A stretch of DNA of 64,000 bases from Salinactinospora qingdaonensis (GTDB lineage Bacteria; Actinomycetota; Actinomycetes; Streptosporangiales; Streptosporangiaceae): the NCBI RefSeq assembly GCF_039539445.1, contig NZ_BAABDD010000009.1:124001-188000 (forward strand), in the 5' to 3' direction. Under the pieces are notes generated by a model. The model was not told the origin of the DNA, searched no databases, and saw only the letters and a list, made by a program, of their open reading frames with translations. The position numbers and the translations under genes were made by a program. The first letter of the stretch is position 1; each line of letters opens with the position of its first letter. Shown here one piece after another: positions 1 to 10,636 of the stretch.

Positions 1-1
1 C

Positions 2-3000
2 ATGCCGTTCTTCGGGCAACTCTTCGTTTCCGGGCGTGCCGGCAGCGCTACCGCCGGACTCTCCGGGATCGAGTTGGAGCGCTACACCTACTGCGTGCGC
101 AAGCGCGCCGAGCACGAGGCTGGCGTGTACTTCCCGAGCTTGTCCCCCCGCACCATCACCTATAAGGGCATGCTCACCACTCCCCAGTTGGAGCCCTTCT
201 TCCCCGACCTGTCGGACCGCCGGTTCGCCACCGGTTTGGCGCTGGTGCACTCGCGCTTTTCCACCAACACGTTCCCCTCGTGGCCGCTGGCCCACCCCTT
301 CCGCTTCATCGCCCACAACGGTGAGATCAACACCGTCAAGGGCAACCGCAACATGATGCGCGCCCGCGAGGCCACGCTCGACAGCGACCTCATCCCCGGC
401 GACATGTCGCGGCTTTTCCCGATCGTCGACCCCGATGCCTCCGACACCGACTCCTTCGACGCCGCTTTGGAGCTGCTGCACCTCGGCGGACGCTCGCTGC
501 CCCACGCCGTGCTGATGATGATCCCCGAGCCGTGGGAGAACCACGCCGAGATGGACCCGGCGGTGCGGGCCTTCTACGAGTTCCACTCCATGCTCATGGA
601 GCCCTGGGACGGACCGGCCTCGGTCACCTTCACCGACGGTTCGCTCATCGGCGCGGTCCTCGACCGCAACGGGCTGCGTCCCGGCCGCTACTGGGTCACC
701 GACGACGGTCTCGTCGTCATGGCCAGTGAGGTCGGCGTTCTCGACATCGACCCCTCCCGGGTCGTGCGTAAGGGCCGGTTGCAGCCGGGCCGTATCTTCG
801 TGGTCGACACCGCCCAGGGGCGCATCCTCGAAGACGACGAGGTCAAAAGCGAGCTTGCGGCCCAACACCCCTACGCCGAGTGGCTGGAGCGCGGGGTGGT
901 CAAGCTTGAGGACCTGCCCGCGGCCAAGCCCACCCACACCGACGATCTGGTGCACCACCAGCAGGTCTTCGGCTACACCGAGGAAGAGCTGCGCGTCATC
1001 CTCACCCCCATGGCGCGTACCGGCGCCGAGCCGATCGGTTCCATGGGCACCGACACCCCGGTCGCGCCGCTGTCCAACCGGTCTCGGCAGCTCTTCGACT
1101 ACTTCTCGCAAGGCTTCGCGCAGGTCACCAACCCGCCGCTGGACGCCATCCGAGAAGAGCTCGTCACCAGCCTGGCCACCGCGCTCGGCGCTGAGGAGAA
1201 CGTGCTCTCTCCCGACCCCGAGGACTGTCGGCGCATCGTCGCGTCCACGCCGGTGCTCGACGACGCCGAGCTGGCGGCCATCGTCGCCGCCGGCGCACCC
1301 GGCGGCAACCCGGCGTTTCGCGCTCACACCGTGACCGGCACCTATCAGGTCGCCGGGGGCGGCCTCGCCCTGTCACAGCGCCTCGACGAGATCTGCGCCG
1401 AGGTGTCGGCCGCTATCGCCGACGGTGCCCACATCATCGTCCTCAGCGACCGTGGCGCCTCAGCCGAGCGCGCCCCCATCCCGTCGCTGCTGCTGACCGG
1501 TGCGGTCCACCACCACCTGGTGCGCGAGAAGACCCGCACCGAGGTCGGCCTCGTCGTGGAGACCGGCGACGCCCGCGAATGCCACCACGTGGCGCTGCTG
1601 CTGGGCTACGGCGCCTCCGCGGTCAACCCCTACCTTGCGTTGAGCACTGTCCGCGACCTGGTCACACGCGGCATCATCGAGGGCGTCGACACCGACAAGG
1701 CGGCCCGTAACGCCATCAAGGCCTTCGGTAAGGGGGTCTTGAAGATCATGTCCAAGATGGGCGTGTCCACGGTCAGCTCCTACACCGGTGCGCAGATCTT
1801 CGAGGCGCTCGGTCTTGGCCCGGAGGTGATCGACCGCTGCTTCACCGGGACCACCTCGCGCTTGGGCGGCGTGGGCTTCGACGTCCTCGCCGAAGAGGTT
1901 CGTATCCGGCACGCCCGGGCCTACGCCACCAACCCCGCCGATCACCGTCGGCTGGAGGTGGGCGGTGAGTACCAGTGGCGCCGCGAGGGCGAACCGCACC
2001 TGTTCAACCCCGAGACCGTCTTCAAGCTCCAGCACTCCACCCGCACGCGCCGCTACGAGATCTTCAAGGAGTACACCTCCAAGGTCGACCACCAGGCCGA
2101 GAACCTCATGACGCTGCGCGGGCTGTTCCAGCTCAAGGAAGGCGTACGCGAGCCCGTTCCGATCGAGGAGGTCGAGCCGGTATCGGAGATCGTCAAGCGC
2201 TTCTCCACCGGCGCGATGTCGTATGGCTCCATCTCCGAGGAGGCCCACGAGACGCTGGCCATCGCCATGAACCGGCTGGGCGGCAAGTCCAACACCGGTG
2301 AAGGCGGTGAGGACGAGCGGCGGTTCACCCCCGACGCCAACGGCGACCTGCGCCGCAGCGCCATCAAGCAGGTGGCCTCAGGGCGGTTCGGGGTGACCTC
2401 GCACTACCTCACCAACTCCGACGACATCCAGATCAAGATGGCCCAGGGGGCAAAGCCCGGTGAGGGCGGCCAGCTCCCCGGCCACAAGGTCTACCCCTGG
2501 ATCGCCGGTACCCGGCACTCCACGCCCGGTGTGGGCCTCATCTCGCCGCCGCCCCACCACGACATCTACTCCATCGAAGACCTCGCCCAGCTCATCCACG
2601 ACCTCAAAAACGCCAACCCTGAGGCGCGAATCCACGTCAAGCTGGTCTCGGAGGCCGGTGTGGGCACGGTCGCGGCCGGGGTCTCCAAGGCCCACGCCGA
2701 CGTCGTCCTCATCTCCGGACACGACGGCGGCACCGGCGCCTCGCCGCTGACCTCGCTCAAGCACGCCGGCACCCCCTGGGAACTGGGGCTGGCCGAGACG
2801 CAGCAGACCCTGCTACGCAACGGGCTGCGCGACCGGATCGTCGTGCAAACCGACGGTCAGCTCAAGACCGGCCGCGACGTCATCGTCGCCGCGCTGCTGG
2901 GCGCCGAGGAGTTCGGGTTCGCCACCGCCCCGCTGGTGGTCTCGGGCTGCATCATGATGCGGGTGTGCCACCTCGACACCTGCCCCGTCGGTGTGGCCAC

Positions 3001-4108
3001 GCAAAACCCTGAGCTGCGCCAGCGCTACACGGGCAAGGCCGATTTCGTGGTCAACTTCTTCGAATTCGTCGCCGAGGAGGTGCGCGAGTACCTCGCCGCG
3101 CTGGGCTTCCGCAGCCTGGACGAGGCTATCGGCGCCGTGGAGATGCTCGACACCACCCAGGCCGTCGACCATTGGAAGGCCAACGGCATGGACCTCACCC
3201 CGGTGCTGCACGAGGTGCAGCCCTGGGACGGTGACCACCGCCGCCAGGTGCGAGGCCAAGACCACGGTCTGGAGAAGGCGCTCGACAACACCCTCATCCA
3301 GCTCTCCGAGGGCGCGTTGGAGTACGCCGAGCCCCTCAAGCTGGACCTGCCCGTCCGCAACGTCAACCGTACGGTCGGCACCATGCTCGGCCACGAGGTG
3401 ACCAAGCGCTACGGGGCCGCCGGCCTGGCCGACAACACCATCGACATCACCTTCACCGGATCGGCCGGGCAGTCCTTCGGCGCCTTCGTGCCCACCGGGG
3501 TCACGCTGCGCCTCGTGGGGGACGCCAACGACTACGTCGGCAAGGGCCTCTCCGGGGGGCGCATCATCGTCCGGCCTGAGGAGCAGGCTCCCTTCCCCGC
3601 CGAGGAGCACATCATCGCCGGCAACGTCATCGCCTACGGCGCCACCGGCGGCGAGGTCTTCCTGCGCGGAGTCGTGGGAGAGCGGTTCTGCGTGCGTAAC
3701 TCCGGGGCGTTGGCCGTCGTCGAAGGGGTCGGCGACCACGGCTGTGAGTACATGACCGGCGGTCGCGCCGTCATCTTGGGCTCCACGGGCCGCAACTTCG
3801 CCGCGGGCATGTCGGGCGGCATCGCCTACGTCCTCGACTTGGACCCCGGTCGCGTCAACCACGAGATGGTCGACCTCGACCCGCTCGACGACACCGACCG
3901 GGAGTTTTTGGAGGACGTGCTCCGCCGCCACGTCGCCGAGACCGGCTCCACGCGCGCCCAGCAGTTGCTCGCCGACATCGACGTCGCGATCGAGCGTTTC
4001 GGCAAGGTCATGCCGCGCGACTTCAAGCGGGTCCTCAACGCCCGCGCCGAAGCCGAGCGCGAGGGCAAAGACGTCAACGAGGCCATCATGGCCGCTGCGC
4101 AGTCCTGA
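2..4108 (+). CDS. gltB: Glutamate synthase large subunit, 5' truncated
   Basis: The large subunit uses glutamine-derived ammonia to aminate 2-oxoglutarate, giving glutamate in the cytoplasm. The visible 1368 residues lack roughly the first 130-150 of a normal ~1500-residue protein, including the N-terminal catalytic Cys, so the first ATG in view is internal and the true start lies outside the window. The rest of the class II amidotransferase domain comes first (about 1-270), then the central domain (about 320-640), the FMN/synthase domain (about 730-1080, with STGAMSYGSIS) and the GXGXG beta-helix (about 1140-1300). The 3Fe-4S cysteines are seen in CIMMRVCHLDTCPVG near residue 982. gltD follows after 37 nt, so the two form an operon. 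Confidence 0.97.
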   Translation: MPFFGQLFVSGRAGSATAGLSGIELERYTYCVRKRAEHEAGVYFPSLSPRTITYKGMLTTPQLEPFFPDLSDRRFATGLALVHSRFSTNTFPSWPLAHPFRFIAHNGEINTVKGNRNMMRAREATLDSDLIPGDMSRLFPIVDPDASDTDSFDAALELLHLGGRSLPHAVLMMIPEPWENHAEMDPAVRAFYEFHSMLMEPWDGPASVTFTDGSLIGAVLDRNGLRPGRYWVTDDGLVVMASEVGVLDIDPSRVVRKGRLQPGRIFVVDTAQGRILEDDEVKSELAAQHPYAEWLERGVVKLEDLPAAKPTHTDDLVHHQQVFGYTEEELRVILTPMARTGAEPIGSMGTDTPVAPLSNRSRQLFDYFSQGFAQVTNPPLDAIREELVTSLATALGAEENVLSPDPEDCRRIVASTPVLDDAELAAIVAAGAPGGNPAFRAHTVTGTYQVAGGGLALSQRLDEICAEVSAAIADGAHIIVLSDRGASAERAPIPSLLLTGAVHHHLVREKTRTEVGLVVETGDARECHHVALLLGYGASAVNPYLALSTVRDLVTRGIIEGVDTDKAARNAIKAFGKGVLKIMSKMGVSTVSSYTGAQIFEALGLGPEVIDRCFTGTTSRLGGVGFDVLAEEVRIRHARAYATNPADHRRLEVGGEYQWRREGEPHLFNPETVFKLQHSTRTRRYEIFKEYTSKVDHQAENLMTLRGLFQLKEGVREPVPIEEVEPVSEIVKRFSTGAMSYGSISEEAHETLAIAMNRLGGKSNTGEGGEDERRFTPDANGDLRRSAIKQVASGRFGVTSHYLTNSDDIQIKMAQGAKPGEGGQLPGHKVYPWIAGTRHSTPGVGLISPPPHHDIYSIEDLAQLIHDLKNANPEARIHVKLVSEAGVGTVAAGVSKAHADVVLISGHDGGTGASPLTSLKHAGTPWELGLAETQQTLLRNGLRDRIVVQTDGQLKTGRDVIVAALLGAEEFGFATAPLVVSGCIMMRVCHLDTCPVGVATQNPELRQRYTGKADFVVNFFEFVAEEVREYLAALGFRSLDEAIGAVEMLDTTQAVDHWKANGMDLTPVLHEVQPWDGDHRRQVRGQDHGLEKALDNTLIQLSEGALEYAEPLKLDLPVRNVNRTVGTMLGHEVTKRYGAAGLADNTIDITFTGSAGQSFGAFVPTGVTLRLVGDANDYVGKGLSGGRIIVRPEEQAPFPAEEHIIAGNVIAYGATGGEVFLRGVVGERFCVRNSGALAVVEGVGDHGCEYMTGGRAVILGSTGRNFAAGMSGGIAYVLDLDPGRVNHEMVDLDPLDDTDREFLEDVLRRHVAETGSTRAQQLLADIDVAIERFGKVMPRDFKRVLNARAEAEREGKDVNEAIMAAAQS

Positions 4109-4145
4109 TCGGCTCATCGGGTAACGAAAGGAGGGAGATCCAACA

Positions 4146-5600
<1,455 letters not shown>

Positions 5601-5614
5601 CCGGTCACGGTAGC

Positions 5615-5644
5615 GGTGCCCGCCCCGCGACGGGGGCGGGCACC
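5615..5644 (+). terminator. GC-rich hairpin after gltD
   Basis: Perfect 12-bp inverted repeat (GGTGCCCGCCCC / GGGGCGGGCACC) with a 6-nt loop. There is no U-tract, as is common for actinobacterial terminators. It separates gltBD from the next gene. Confidence 0.7.
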
Positions 5645-5730
5645 AGGACTCCCCCGGTATTTTCGCCAGTCCTCTCGCGGCACAGCACGAGGCGCGGCCG
5701 ATGCGCAAACCGGGCCGGTACAGTCGAAAT

Positions 5731-6120
5731 ATGGGGTACCGGGTCCTTGCCGATGCCGCCGCCGTAGCGCACTTCTCGTTCCTGGTCTATGTGCTCCTCG
5801 GCGGCTTCCTCGCTTGGAAGTGGCCCCGGGCGTTCTGGCCCCACCTGGCGTGTGCCGCCTACGGGTTGGGCATCGTCGTCATCGGCTGGACTTGTCCCCT
5901 CACCTACGTCGAGAACTGGGCGCGGATGCGCGCCGGCGAGGCCGGGCTGCACCCGGGAGGCTTCATCGACCACTACCTCACCGGCGTCATCTATCCCGAG
6001 CAGCACCTTCTCCTCGTCCAAGTGCTCGTCGGGGTCGTGGTCGCCGTCTCCTGGGGTGGCGTGGTACTGCGTCTTGTCAACTCACGCTCGCGCCGCGAAA
6101 GATCCGTCCTGCACCGTTAA
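5731..6120 (+). CDS. DUF2784 family membrane protein
   Basis: Small integral membrane protein of 129 residues and unknown function. It has three or four hydrophobic segments (about 8-28, 33-54, 93-115) and the family-like pattern of a polar stretch, TCPLTYVENWAR, followed by GFIDHYL, before the last helix. I chose the ATG starting MGYRVLADAA: a TACAGT box ends 6 nt before it, giving a leaderless start, and homologous proteins begin near this point. An in-frame ATG ten codons upstream is less likely. The gene stands alone between the gltD terminator and the next leaderless gene. Confidence 0.75.
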   Translation: MGYRVLADAAAVAHFSFLVYVLLGGFLAWKWPRAFWPHLACAAYGLGIVVIGWTCPLTYVENWARMRAGEAGLHPGGFIDHYLTGVIYPEQHLLLVQVLVGVVVAVSWGGVVLRLVNSRSRRERSVLHR

Positions 6121-6185
6121 GAAACCGTTGGGATTCGCCGGTCCCGCATGCCCGACTCCTCCGCAGATGAGGTGATGAGCTGCGA

Positions 6186-6221
6186 AAACATGCCTCAAAG
6201 TGGCGCTGTCCAGGTATGTTT
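6186..6221. promoter_or_regulatory. Inverted repeat, possible operator
   Basis: AAACATGCC at the left is matched by GGTATGTTT at the right (one G-T mismatch) with an 18-nt spacer, and CTCAAA/TTTGAG forms a second overlapping pair. The pair sits about 20-55 nt upstream of a TAGGTT -10 box (6241-6246), where a regulator of the following gene could bind. This is inference from symmetry only. Confidence 0.3.
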
Positions 6222-6252
6222 GAGTAATCCGCGGTCAGCGTAGGTTTCCCAT

Positions 6253-7152
6253 ATGACCACTGTGACCTCGGATATCTTGCACGCGGCAGAACACTTCGTC
6301 AGTCGAAACGCCCGACTGCTCGACCGCCACCGGTTCGCGTTTCACTTCCACAACGGTCCGGCCGAACCAGTGCGCACGGTGCTCGACGCCTACCGCAACG
6401 TCGACGGTGGCTACGGCAACGGCCTGGAGCCCGACTTACGTGGGCACGGCAGCCAGCCTCGGGCCGTCGAGTTCGCCTTACGTGTCCTCGACGAACTCGG
6501 CCCCTTGCCACGGGAACTCGCCACCGAGGCCGGCACCTACCTCACCAGCGTCACCCGCTCCAACGGCGGCGTGCCTCCTGTGCTGCCCACTGTCCGCCAC
6601 ACCGAGGCGGCCCCATGGTGGCGCGACCATGCGGACTTCAGCGGCACCCTCGCCCCCACCGCCGCGATCGCTGGCCTGCTGCACAAGCACCACGTCAGCC
6701 ACTCCTGGCGTGACCGCGCCACCGCGTTCTCCTGGACCCACATCCGTGGCCTGCGCTGGACCGACCCCGAAGAGGCCATCGCGGTGTGCACGTTTTTGCA
6801 GCACGCACCCAACCGCCCTCGCGCCAAAGCCGAGTTCGCCCGTCTGGCGCCCAGAATCCGCGCCGTCATCGAACTCGACCCGTACGCCAGCGGGCACGTC
6901 CACACCCCCCTCGACATCGCTGTCCACCCCGGCCACATCGCGCGTCAGCTTTTCACCGACGCCGAGATCGGCGCCCACCTTGACGCGCTGCTCACATCCC
7001 AGGACACCGACGGTGGCTGGCACTTCACCTGGGACACCTGGTGCCCGGCCGCGACACCGGAATGGCGGGGCGCCGTCACCCTACAGCGGCTGCTCACGTT
7101 GCGCGCCTACGGCCGCATCTCCGAAAATCTCGGCGATCCACGGGCGGTGTAG
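6253..7152 (+). CDS. Prenyltransferase/terpene-cyclase-like alpha-toroid protein
   Basis: Soluble 299-residue protein with no signal peptide. Two motifs of the squalene-cyclase/prenyltransferase alpha/alpha-barrel type are visible: VDGGYGNGLEPDLR near residue 51 and DTDGGWHFTWDTW near 249. No DDXD or DXDD catalytic motif is obvious, so it may be a non-enzymatic barrel or act on an unknown substrate. TAGGTT ends 6 nt before the ATG, which predicts a leaderless transcript. A long hairpin follows the gene. The function is unknown; only the fold family is inferred. Confidence 0.6.
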   Translation: MTTVTSDILHAAEHFVSRNARLLDRHRFAFHFHNGPAEPVRTVLDAYRNVDGGYGNGLEPDLRGHGSQPRAVEFALRVLDELGPLPRELATEAGTYLTSVTRSNGGVPPVLPTVRHTEAAPWWRDHADFSGTLAPTAAIAGLLHKHHVSHSWRDRATAFSWTHIRGLRWTDPEEAIAVCTFLQHAPNRPRAKAEFARLAPRIRAVIELDPYASGHVHTPLDIAVHPGHIARQLFTDAEIGAHLDALLTSQDTDGGWHFTWDTWCPAATPEWRGAVTLQRLLTLRAYGRISENLGDPRAV

Positions 7153-7212
7153 GTCGCAGGCTGCCCACGTCGGCCCCGAGCGAGGACGACGTGGTGTGCG
7201 CTCGCATCCGCG

Positions 7213-7273
7213 CCTCCTGGTCCAGCCTGCGCCCTGGCGTTACGGATGCCGCTGCGCAGGCTGGACCAGGAGG
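7213..7273. terminator. Long two-stage hairpin, probable bidirectional terminator
   Basis: A perfect 20-bp inverted repeat (CCTCCTGGTCCAGCCTGCGC and its complement) encloses a second 5-bp stem (GGCGT/ATGCC with one G-U pair) and a 5-nt loop, with a 3x3 internal bulge. There is no U-tract. It is the most structured element between the toroid gene and pyk. Confidence 0.6.
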
Positions 7274-7445
7274 TCTGGACTTGTTCACCCGGACCCAACC
7301 CGCTCTTCACCAGCCGTCGCCCCGGCGCTCTCCCATCCTTCACTAAGAGTGCCATCGAGGTTTTCGCTGACTAGCCGGCTCGCTGACGCTTACTCGCAAC
7401 CTGGTTTAGACCAGTCCACAGCCAAAAAGCTCTAAAGTATGTAGC

Positions 7446-8876
7446 GTGACACGTCGAGCAAAAATCGTCGCGACCCTCGGTCCGGCGACGTCGAGCCAGG
7501 AACGTATCCGCGAGCTCGTCGACGCTGGGCTAGACGTAGCGCGACTCAATCTCAGCCACGGTACGCACGAAGATCACCGAGCCAGTTATGAGAACGTGCG
7601 CGCGGCAGCTAAAGCCTCAGGCCGCGCCGTGGGCATCCTCGCTGATCTCCAGGGACCCAAGATCCGGTTGGGCAGGTTCGCCGACGGACCCGTCGAACTG
7701 CACCCTGGGGATGAGTTCACCGTCACCGTCGACGACGTCGCCGGTGATCGGCACCGGGTGTCCACGACCTACAAGGGCCTGCCAGGCGACGTCCGTCCCG
7801 GTGACCGCGTTCTCATCGACGATGGCCGTGTCGTGCTGGAGTGCGTCAAGACGTCCAGCACCGATGTCCACACCCGGGTGCTCATCGGGGGTACCGTCTC
7901 CAACCACAAGGGGCTCAACCTTCCCGGAGTGGCTGTCAGCGTCCCCGCCTTGACCGACAAGGACGAGGAAGATCTGCGGTGGGCTTTGAACCAAGGCGTC
8001 GACATCGTGGCGCTGTCGTTCGTACGCAGCCCCGCCGACGCCGAGGACGTTCACAAGATCATGGATGAGGTGGGCGTGCGCGTGCCCCTCATCGCAAAGA
8101 TCGAGAAGCCTCAGGCCGTCGAGCGTCTCCACGACATCATCGAGGTCTTTGACGGCGTCATGGTCGCCCGGGGCGATCTGGGTGTCGAACTGCCGCTGGA
8201 AAACGTTCCGATGGTGCAAAAGCGCGCCATCGAGCGTTGCCGCGACAAGGCCAAGCCGGTCATCGTCGCCACCCAAATGTTGGAGTCGATGATCAACGCG
8301 CCTAGACCCACCCGGGCGGAGGCCTCCGACGTCGCCAACGCCGTCCTCGACGGCACTGACGCGGTGATGCTCTCCGGTGAGACCAGTGTTGGCGACTACC
8401 CCGTCGAAACCGTCGAGACCATGGCCCGGATCGTGGCGGCGGCCGAGCAGGAGTCGCTGCGTGCCTCCCATATCCTTGACCGTATCCCCGAGACCACCGG
8501 CGGCTCCATCGCGCGCGCTGCTGCCGAGGTGGGCGCCACCGTCGGGGCCAAGGCCCTGATCGCGTTCACCATGACGGGAGAGACCGCCCGCCGGCTCGCC
8601 CGCTACCGTTCCCCTGTTCCGCTGATGGCCTTCACCACCCAAAGCGACACACGGTGTCAGCTCGCGCTGACCTGGGGCGTCGACACCTATTGCGTGCCCT
8701 GGGTCGACCACACTGACGAGATGGTCCGGCAGGTTGAGACCAAGCTCCTGGACATGGACCTCTACCAAAAGGGAGACAAGGTCGTCATCGTCGCGGGCAG
8801 CCCGCCGGGCACGCCCGGATCTACCAACTCCCTGCGGGTGCACCGCATCGGTGACGCCATCGCTCACCTGCATTAA
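7446..8876 (+). CDS. pyk: Pyruvate kinase
   Basis: Catalyses phosphoenolpyruvate + ADP to pyruvate + ATP, the last step of glycolysis. The 476 residues are full length and carry the N-terminal TKIVATLGPA-type start (RRAKIVATLGPAT), the B domain (about 70-165), the active-site segment around IAKIEKPQAVE (about 218) and MLESMINAPRPTRAEASD (about 278), then the C-terminal allosteric domain. TAAAGT ends 7 nt before the GTG, so translation is probably leaderless. A hairpin follows 22 nt after the stop. Confidence 0.97.
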   Translation: MTRRAKIVATLGPATSSQERIRELVDAGLDVARLNLSHGTHEDHRASYENVRAAAKASGRAVGILADLQGPKIRLGRFADGPVELHPGDEFTVTVDDVAGDRHRVSTTYKGLPGDVRPGDRVLIDDGRVVLECVKTSSTDVHTRVLIGGTVSNHKGLNLPGVAVSVPALTDKDEEDLRWALNQGVDIVALSFVRSPADAEDVHKIMDEVGVRVPLIAKIEKPQAVERLHDIIEVFDGVMVARGDLGVELPLENVPMVQKRAIERCRDKAKPVIVATQMLESMINAPRPTRAEASDVANAVLDGTDAVMLSGETSVGDYPVETVETMARIVAAAEQESLRASHILDRIPETTGGSIARAAAEVGATVGAKALIAFTMTGETARRLARYRSPVPLMAFTTQSDTRCQLALTWGVDTYCVPWVDHTDEMVRQVETKLLDMDLYQKGDKVVIVAGSPPGTPGSTNSLRVHRIGDAIAHLH

Positions 8877-8898
8877 TCAAACACCCCTGGCGGCACAG

Positions 8899-8921
8899 AC
8901 CCCGGGTTTCACACCTGGGGT
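8899..8921 (+). terminator. Hairpin after pyk
   Basis: ACCCCGGGT and ACCTGGGGT form a 9-bp stem with one wobble and a 5-nt loop. An outer GGCGG/CCGCC pair (8889-8893, 8925-8929) extends it. No U-tract. Confidence 0.55.
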
Positions 8922-9121
8922 TGGCCGCCTCTGGGGCGGGCGCTGCCGCGATAGGGCGTGAACGGTGGTGCGCCCCCCGTTTCTGGCCGCGTGTGGCGCT
9001 GGCTATGGCTTTGTGGGGCTTTCATGGCCTGAGACGCCGCCACGGGTGGGTTCCGTCTCTCCTCGGTTCGCGAGGCGTGCCTCCCACGCCTGCCACGGGA
9101 GGCCGACAGTCGACACCGGCG

Positions 9122-10063
9122 TCAGCGCGGCTGCGCGCTGGAAATCCCGGATTCGTGGCTGCTGCGTTCCAGTGGCATGTCCCAGGGCAGCAGGTTCCAT
9201 GGGCTTGCCGGGTCGCGCGTGAGCAGCCCCAGCGCGGTCCAGATCCGGTCGCCCTCGTCGGAGCCCTCGCGCCACAGGAGATAGCCGCCGTGGAACGCCT
9301 CGGCCAACTGGCGCCAGCTCGCGTAGCGCCGCTGTAGGTCCGAGGCGACCCGCCGCAGCAGGTTCTGCGTCTCGGCGGGACTCAGCCAGTCCAGCGTGGC
9401 CCCGCCGCAGGCCAGCCTGATCAAGTGCACCGACTTCCACCACTGGTAGGCAGCGATGACGACCGTCGTCGATCCCTCGTCGGCGTCGGTGATCTCTCGC
9501 AACCGCCTGACCTGATCGCTGCTCAGCTGGATCGTCTCGGTGGAGCCTGCCTGCCCCTCGGCGCTGTCGCTGCTGTGGGCGGTGCCCGCCTGCAAATTCA
9601 CCACGAGATCGGCGCTGGGTTGGGCGTGGAGCTCCTCCCAGACCCGGTCCACGGTGGCCAGCAAGCCCGCCCGGTCCACGATGCCCCACTCCCGCCGGAA
9701 CACCGTGCGGTAGCGCCGCCGCAGTTGGGGGCGTACCACCACATCCCACGGTTCGGCTAAGGCGACGCGGAAGGGGGCGGCGACCGCGGCTGCCCACCGC
9801 TCAGTGCTCAGTGGAGCCTCAGGCACCTTGGTGTAGAGGGTCGGTGCCTCCCGCCCGCCAACAACCAGTTCAGCAAACGAGCCGGTGCCCAGCGCCACGA
9901 TCGGCAACAGCGCCCAGCCGGGCTGAGAGAAGACGACCAGGCCGACGATGAGTACCGCCAGGGGCGCCATCAGCCAGGCGCGGCAACGTCTTGAGGCCCA
10001 GGCCACCACGGCCCAAGCGACGATCGCTAGGCCGCCCACGACGCCGGTCACCGCGGTGAACAC
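9122..10063 (-). CDS. Membrane-anchored DUF1266 protein
   Basis: The 313-residue protein has two N-terminal membrane helices (about residues 3-22 and 32-58), then a cytoplasmic domain resembling DUF1266: REWGIVDRAGLL near 125, AYQWWKSVHLIRLAC near 205 and AFHGGYLLWRE near 255, ending with SPWNLLPWDMPL. DUF1266 has no known activity; the family is common in secreted or membrane-linked actinobacterial proteins. It is transcribed away from the tRNA and faces pyk. The ATG at the 5' end is the first start before the signal-like helix. Confidence 0.65.
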   Translation of the reverse strand: MFTAVTGVVGGLAIVAWAVVAWASRRCRAWLMAPLAVLIVGLVVFSQPGWALLPIVALGTGSFAELVVGGREAPTLYTKVPEAPLSTERWAAAVAAPFRVALAEPWDVVVRPQLRRRYRTVFRREWGIVDRAGLLATVDRVWEELHAQPSADLVVNLQAGTAHSSDSAEGQAGSTETIQLSSDQVRRLREITDADEGSTTVVIAAYQWWKSVHLIRLACGGATLDWLSPAETQNLLRRVASDLQRRYASWRQLAEAFHGGYLLWREGSDEGDRIWTALGLLTRDPASPWNLLPWDMPLERSSHESGISSAQPR

Positions 10064-10375
10064 CCCACACCCCCTTCACGCGGGCCGCGGCGGGGACGCG
10101 GTGTCCCGCCCGACACGATCCAACGGACTGCCTCGTCTCTCAGGATCGATGATGCGGCGCCACTGTGGGGCCCGAACCTGCGGGTTGTGCCCAGGTTGTA
10201 TCCGGGATGTGACCGCCTCAGGCTATCCCGGCGGTGGGATTGCGGCGAAGAATTCCATTGAGAATTATTCAGTCAGGGTAAGGGGGCGGCTCCCGCCGTC
10301 ATCGGCGGGGGTGGGGGATCAGTGGGGCCGTCCGCCTGCGGGCGTCTCGGCGAGAGACCAGCCGCAGTGGATATG
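10064..10375. other. Intergenic region upstream of the DUF1266 gene
   Basis: No coding pattern seen. It must hold the promoter of the leftward DUF1266 gene; a locally AT-rich patch (about 10245-10275) is the likeliest site. A 7-bp hairpin (CCCGCCG/CGGCGGG, 10292-10309) lies near the tRNA terminator. Confidence 0.5.
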
Positions 10376-10398
10376 AAAAAAGCCACCCGAAGGTGGCT
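10376..10398 (-). terminator. Rho-independent terminator of the tRNA gene
   Basis: Read on the minus strand: AGCCACC, tetraloop TTCG, GGTGGCT, then a run of T. This canonical stem, UUCG loop and U-tract lies 26 nt beyond the tRNA 3' end. Confidence 0.9.
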
Positions 10399-10423
10399 GG
10401 GAGATGTGGATGGTTGTGCTGGG

Positions 10424-10498
10424 TACCCCGGGTGGGACTCGAACCCACACTGGATCGAGTTTGAATCGATTGCCTGCTGCCTATTGGGCTACCGGGGC
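10424..10498 (-). tRNA. Class I tRNA with anticodon CAA (Leu-type anticodon)
   Basis: A full cloverleaf can be folded: acceptor GCCCCGG/CCGGGGT, short D stem GCC/GGC, anticodon stem ATCGA/TCGAT with loop TTCAAAC, 5-nt variable loop CCAGT, T stem GTGGG/CCCAC with loop TTCGAGT, discriminator A. CCA is not encoded (CCC follows). The anticodon CAA would read UUG (Leu), but bacterial tRNA-Leu is class II with a long variable arm, and this one has only 5 nt. It has its own terminator and is divergent from the response regulator. It may be a functional non-standard tRNA or a tRNA-like RNA; the amino acid it carries cannot be told from sequence. Confidence 0.8.
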
Positions 10499-10636
10499 TG
10501 GCAGACGGTGGTCGCCTAAGACCTCCGCTCACCGTGATACGCCTTGCGGCACCGGCTGAACGCACGATATCAGCCGTTCGCCGACGCGGTCGTAACCAAG
10601 GCGATGCCTCTCATCCTAGCGGATCTCGGTACCCTC

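Noticed and set aside
9003..9797. 264-codon frame overlapping the DUF1266 gene on the same strand
   Set aside because: Arg/Gly/Pro-rich shadow in another frame; DUF1266 motifs and membrane helices support only the other frame.
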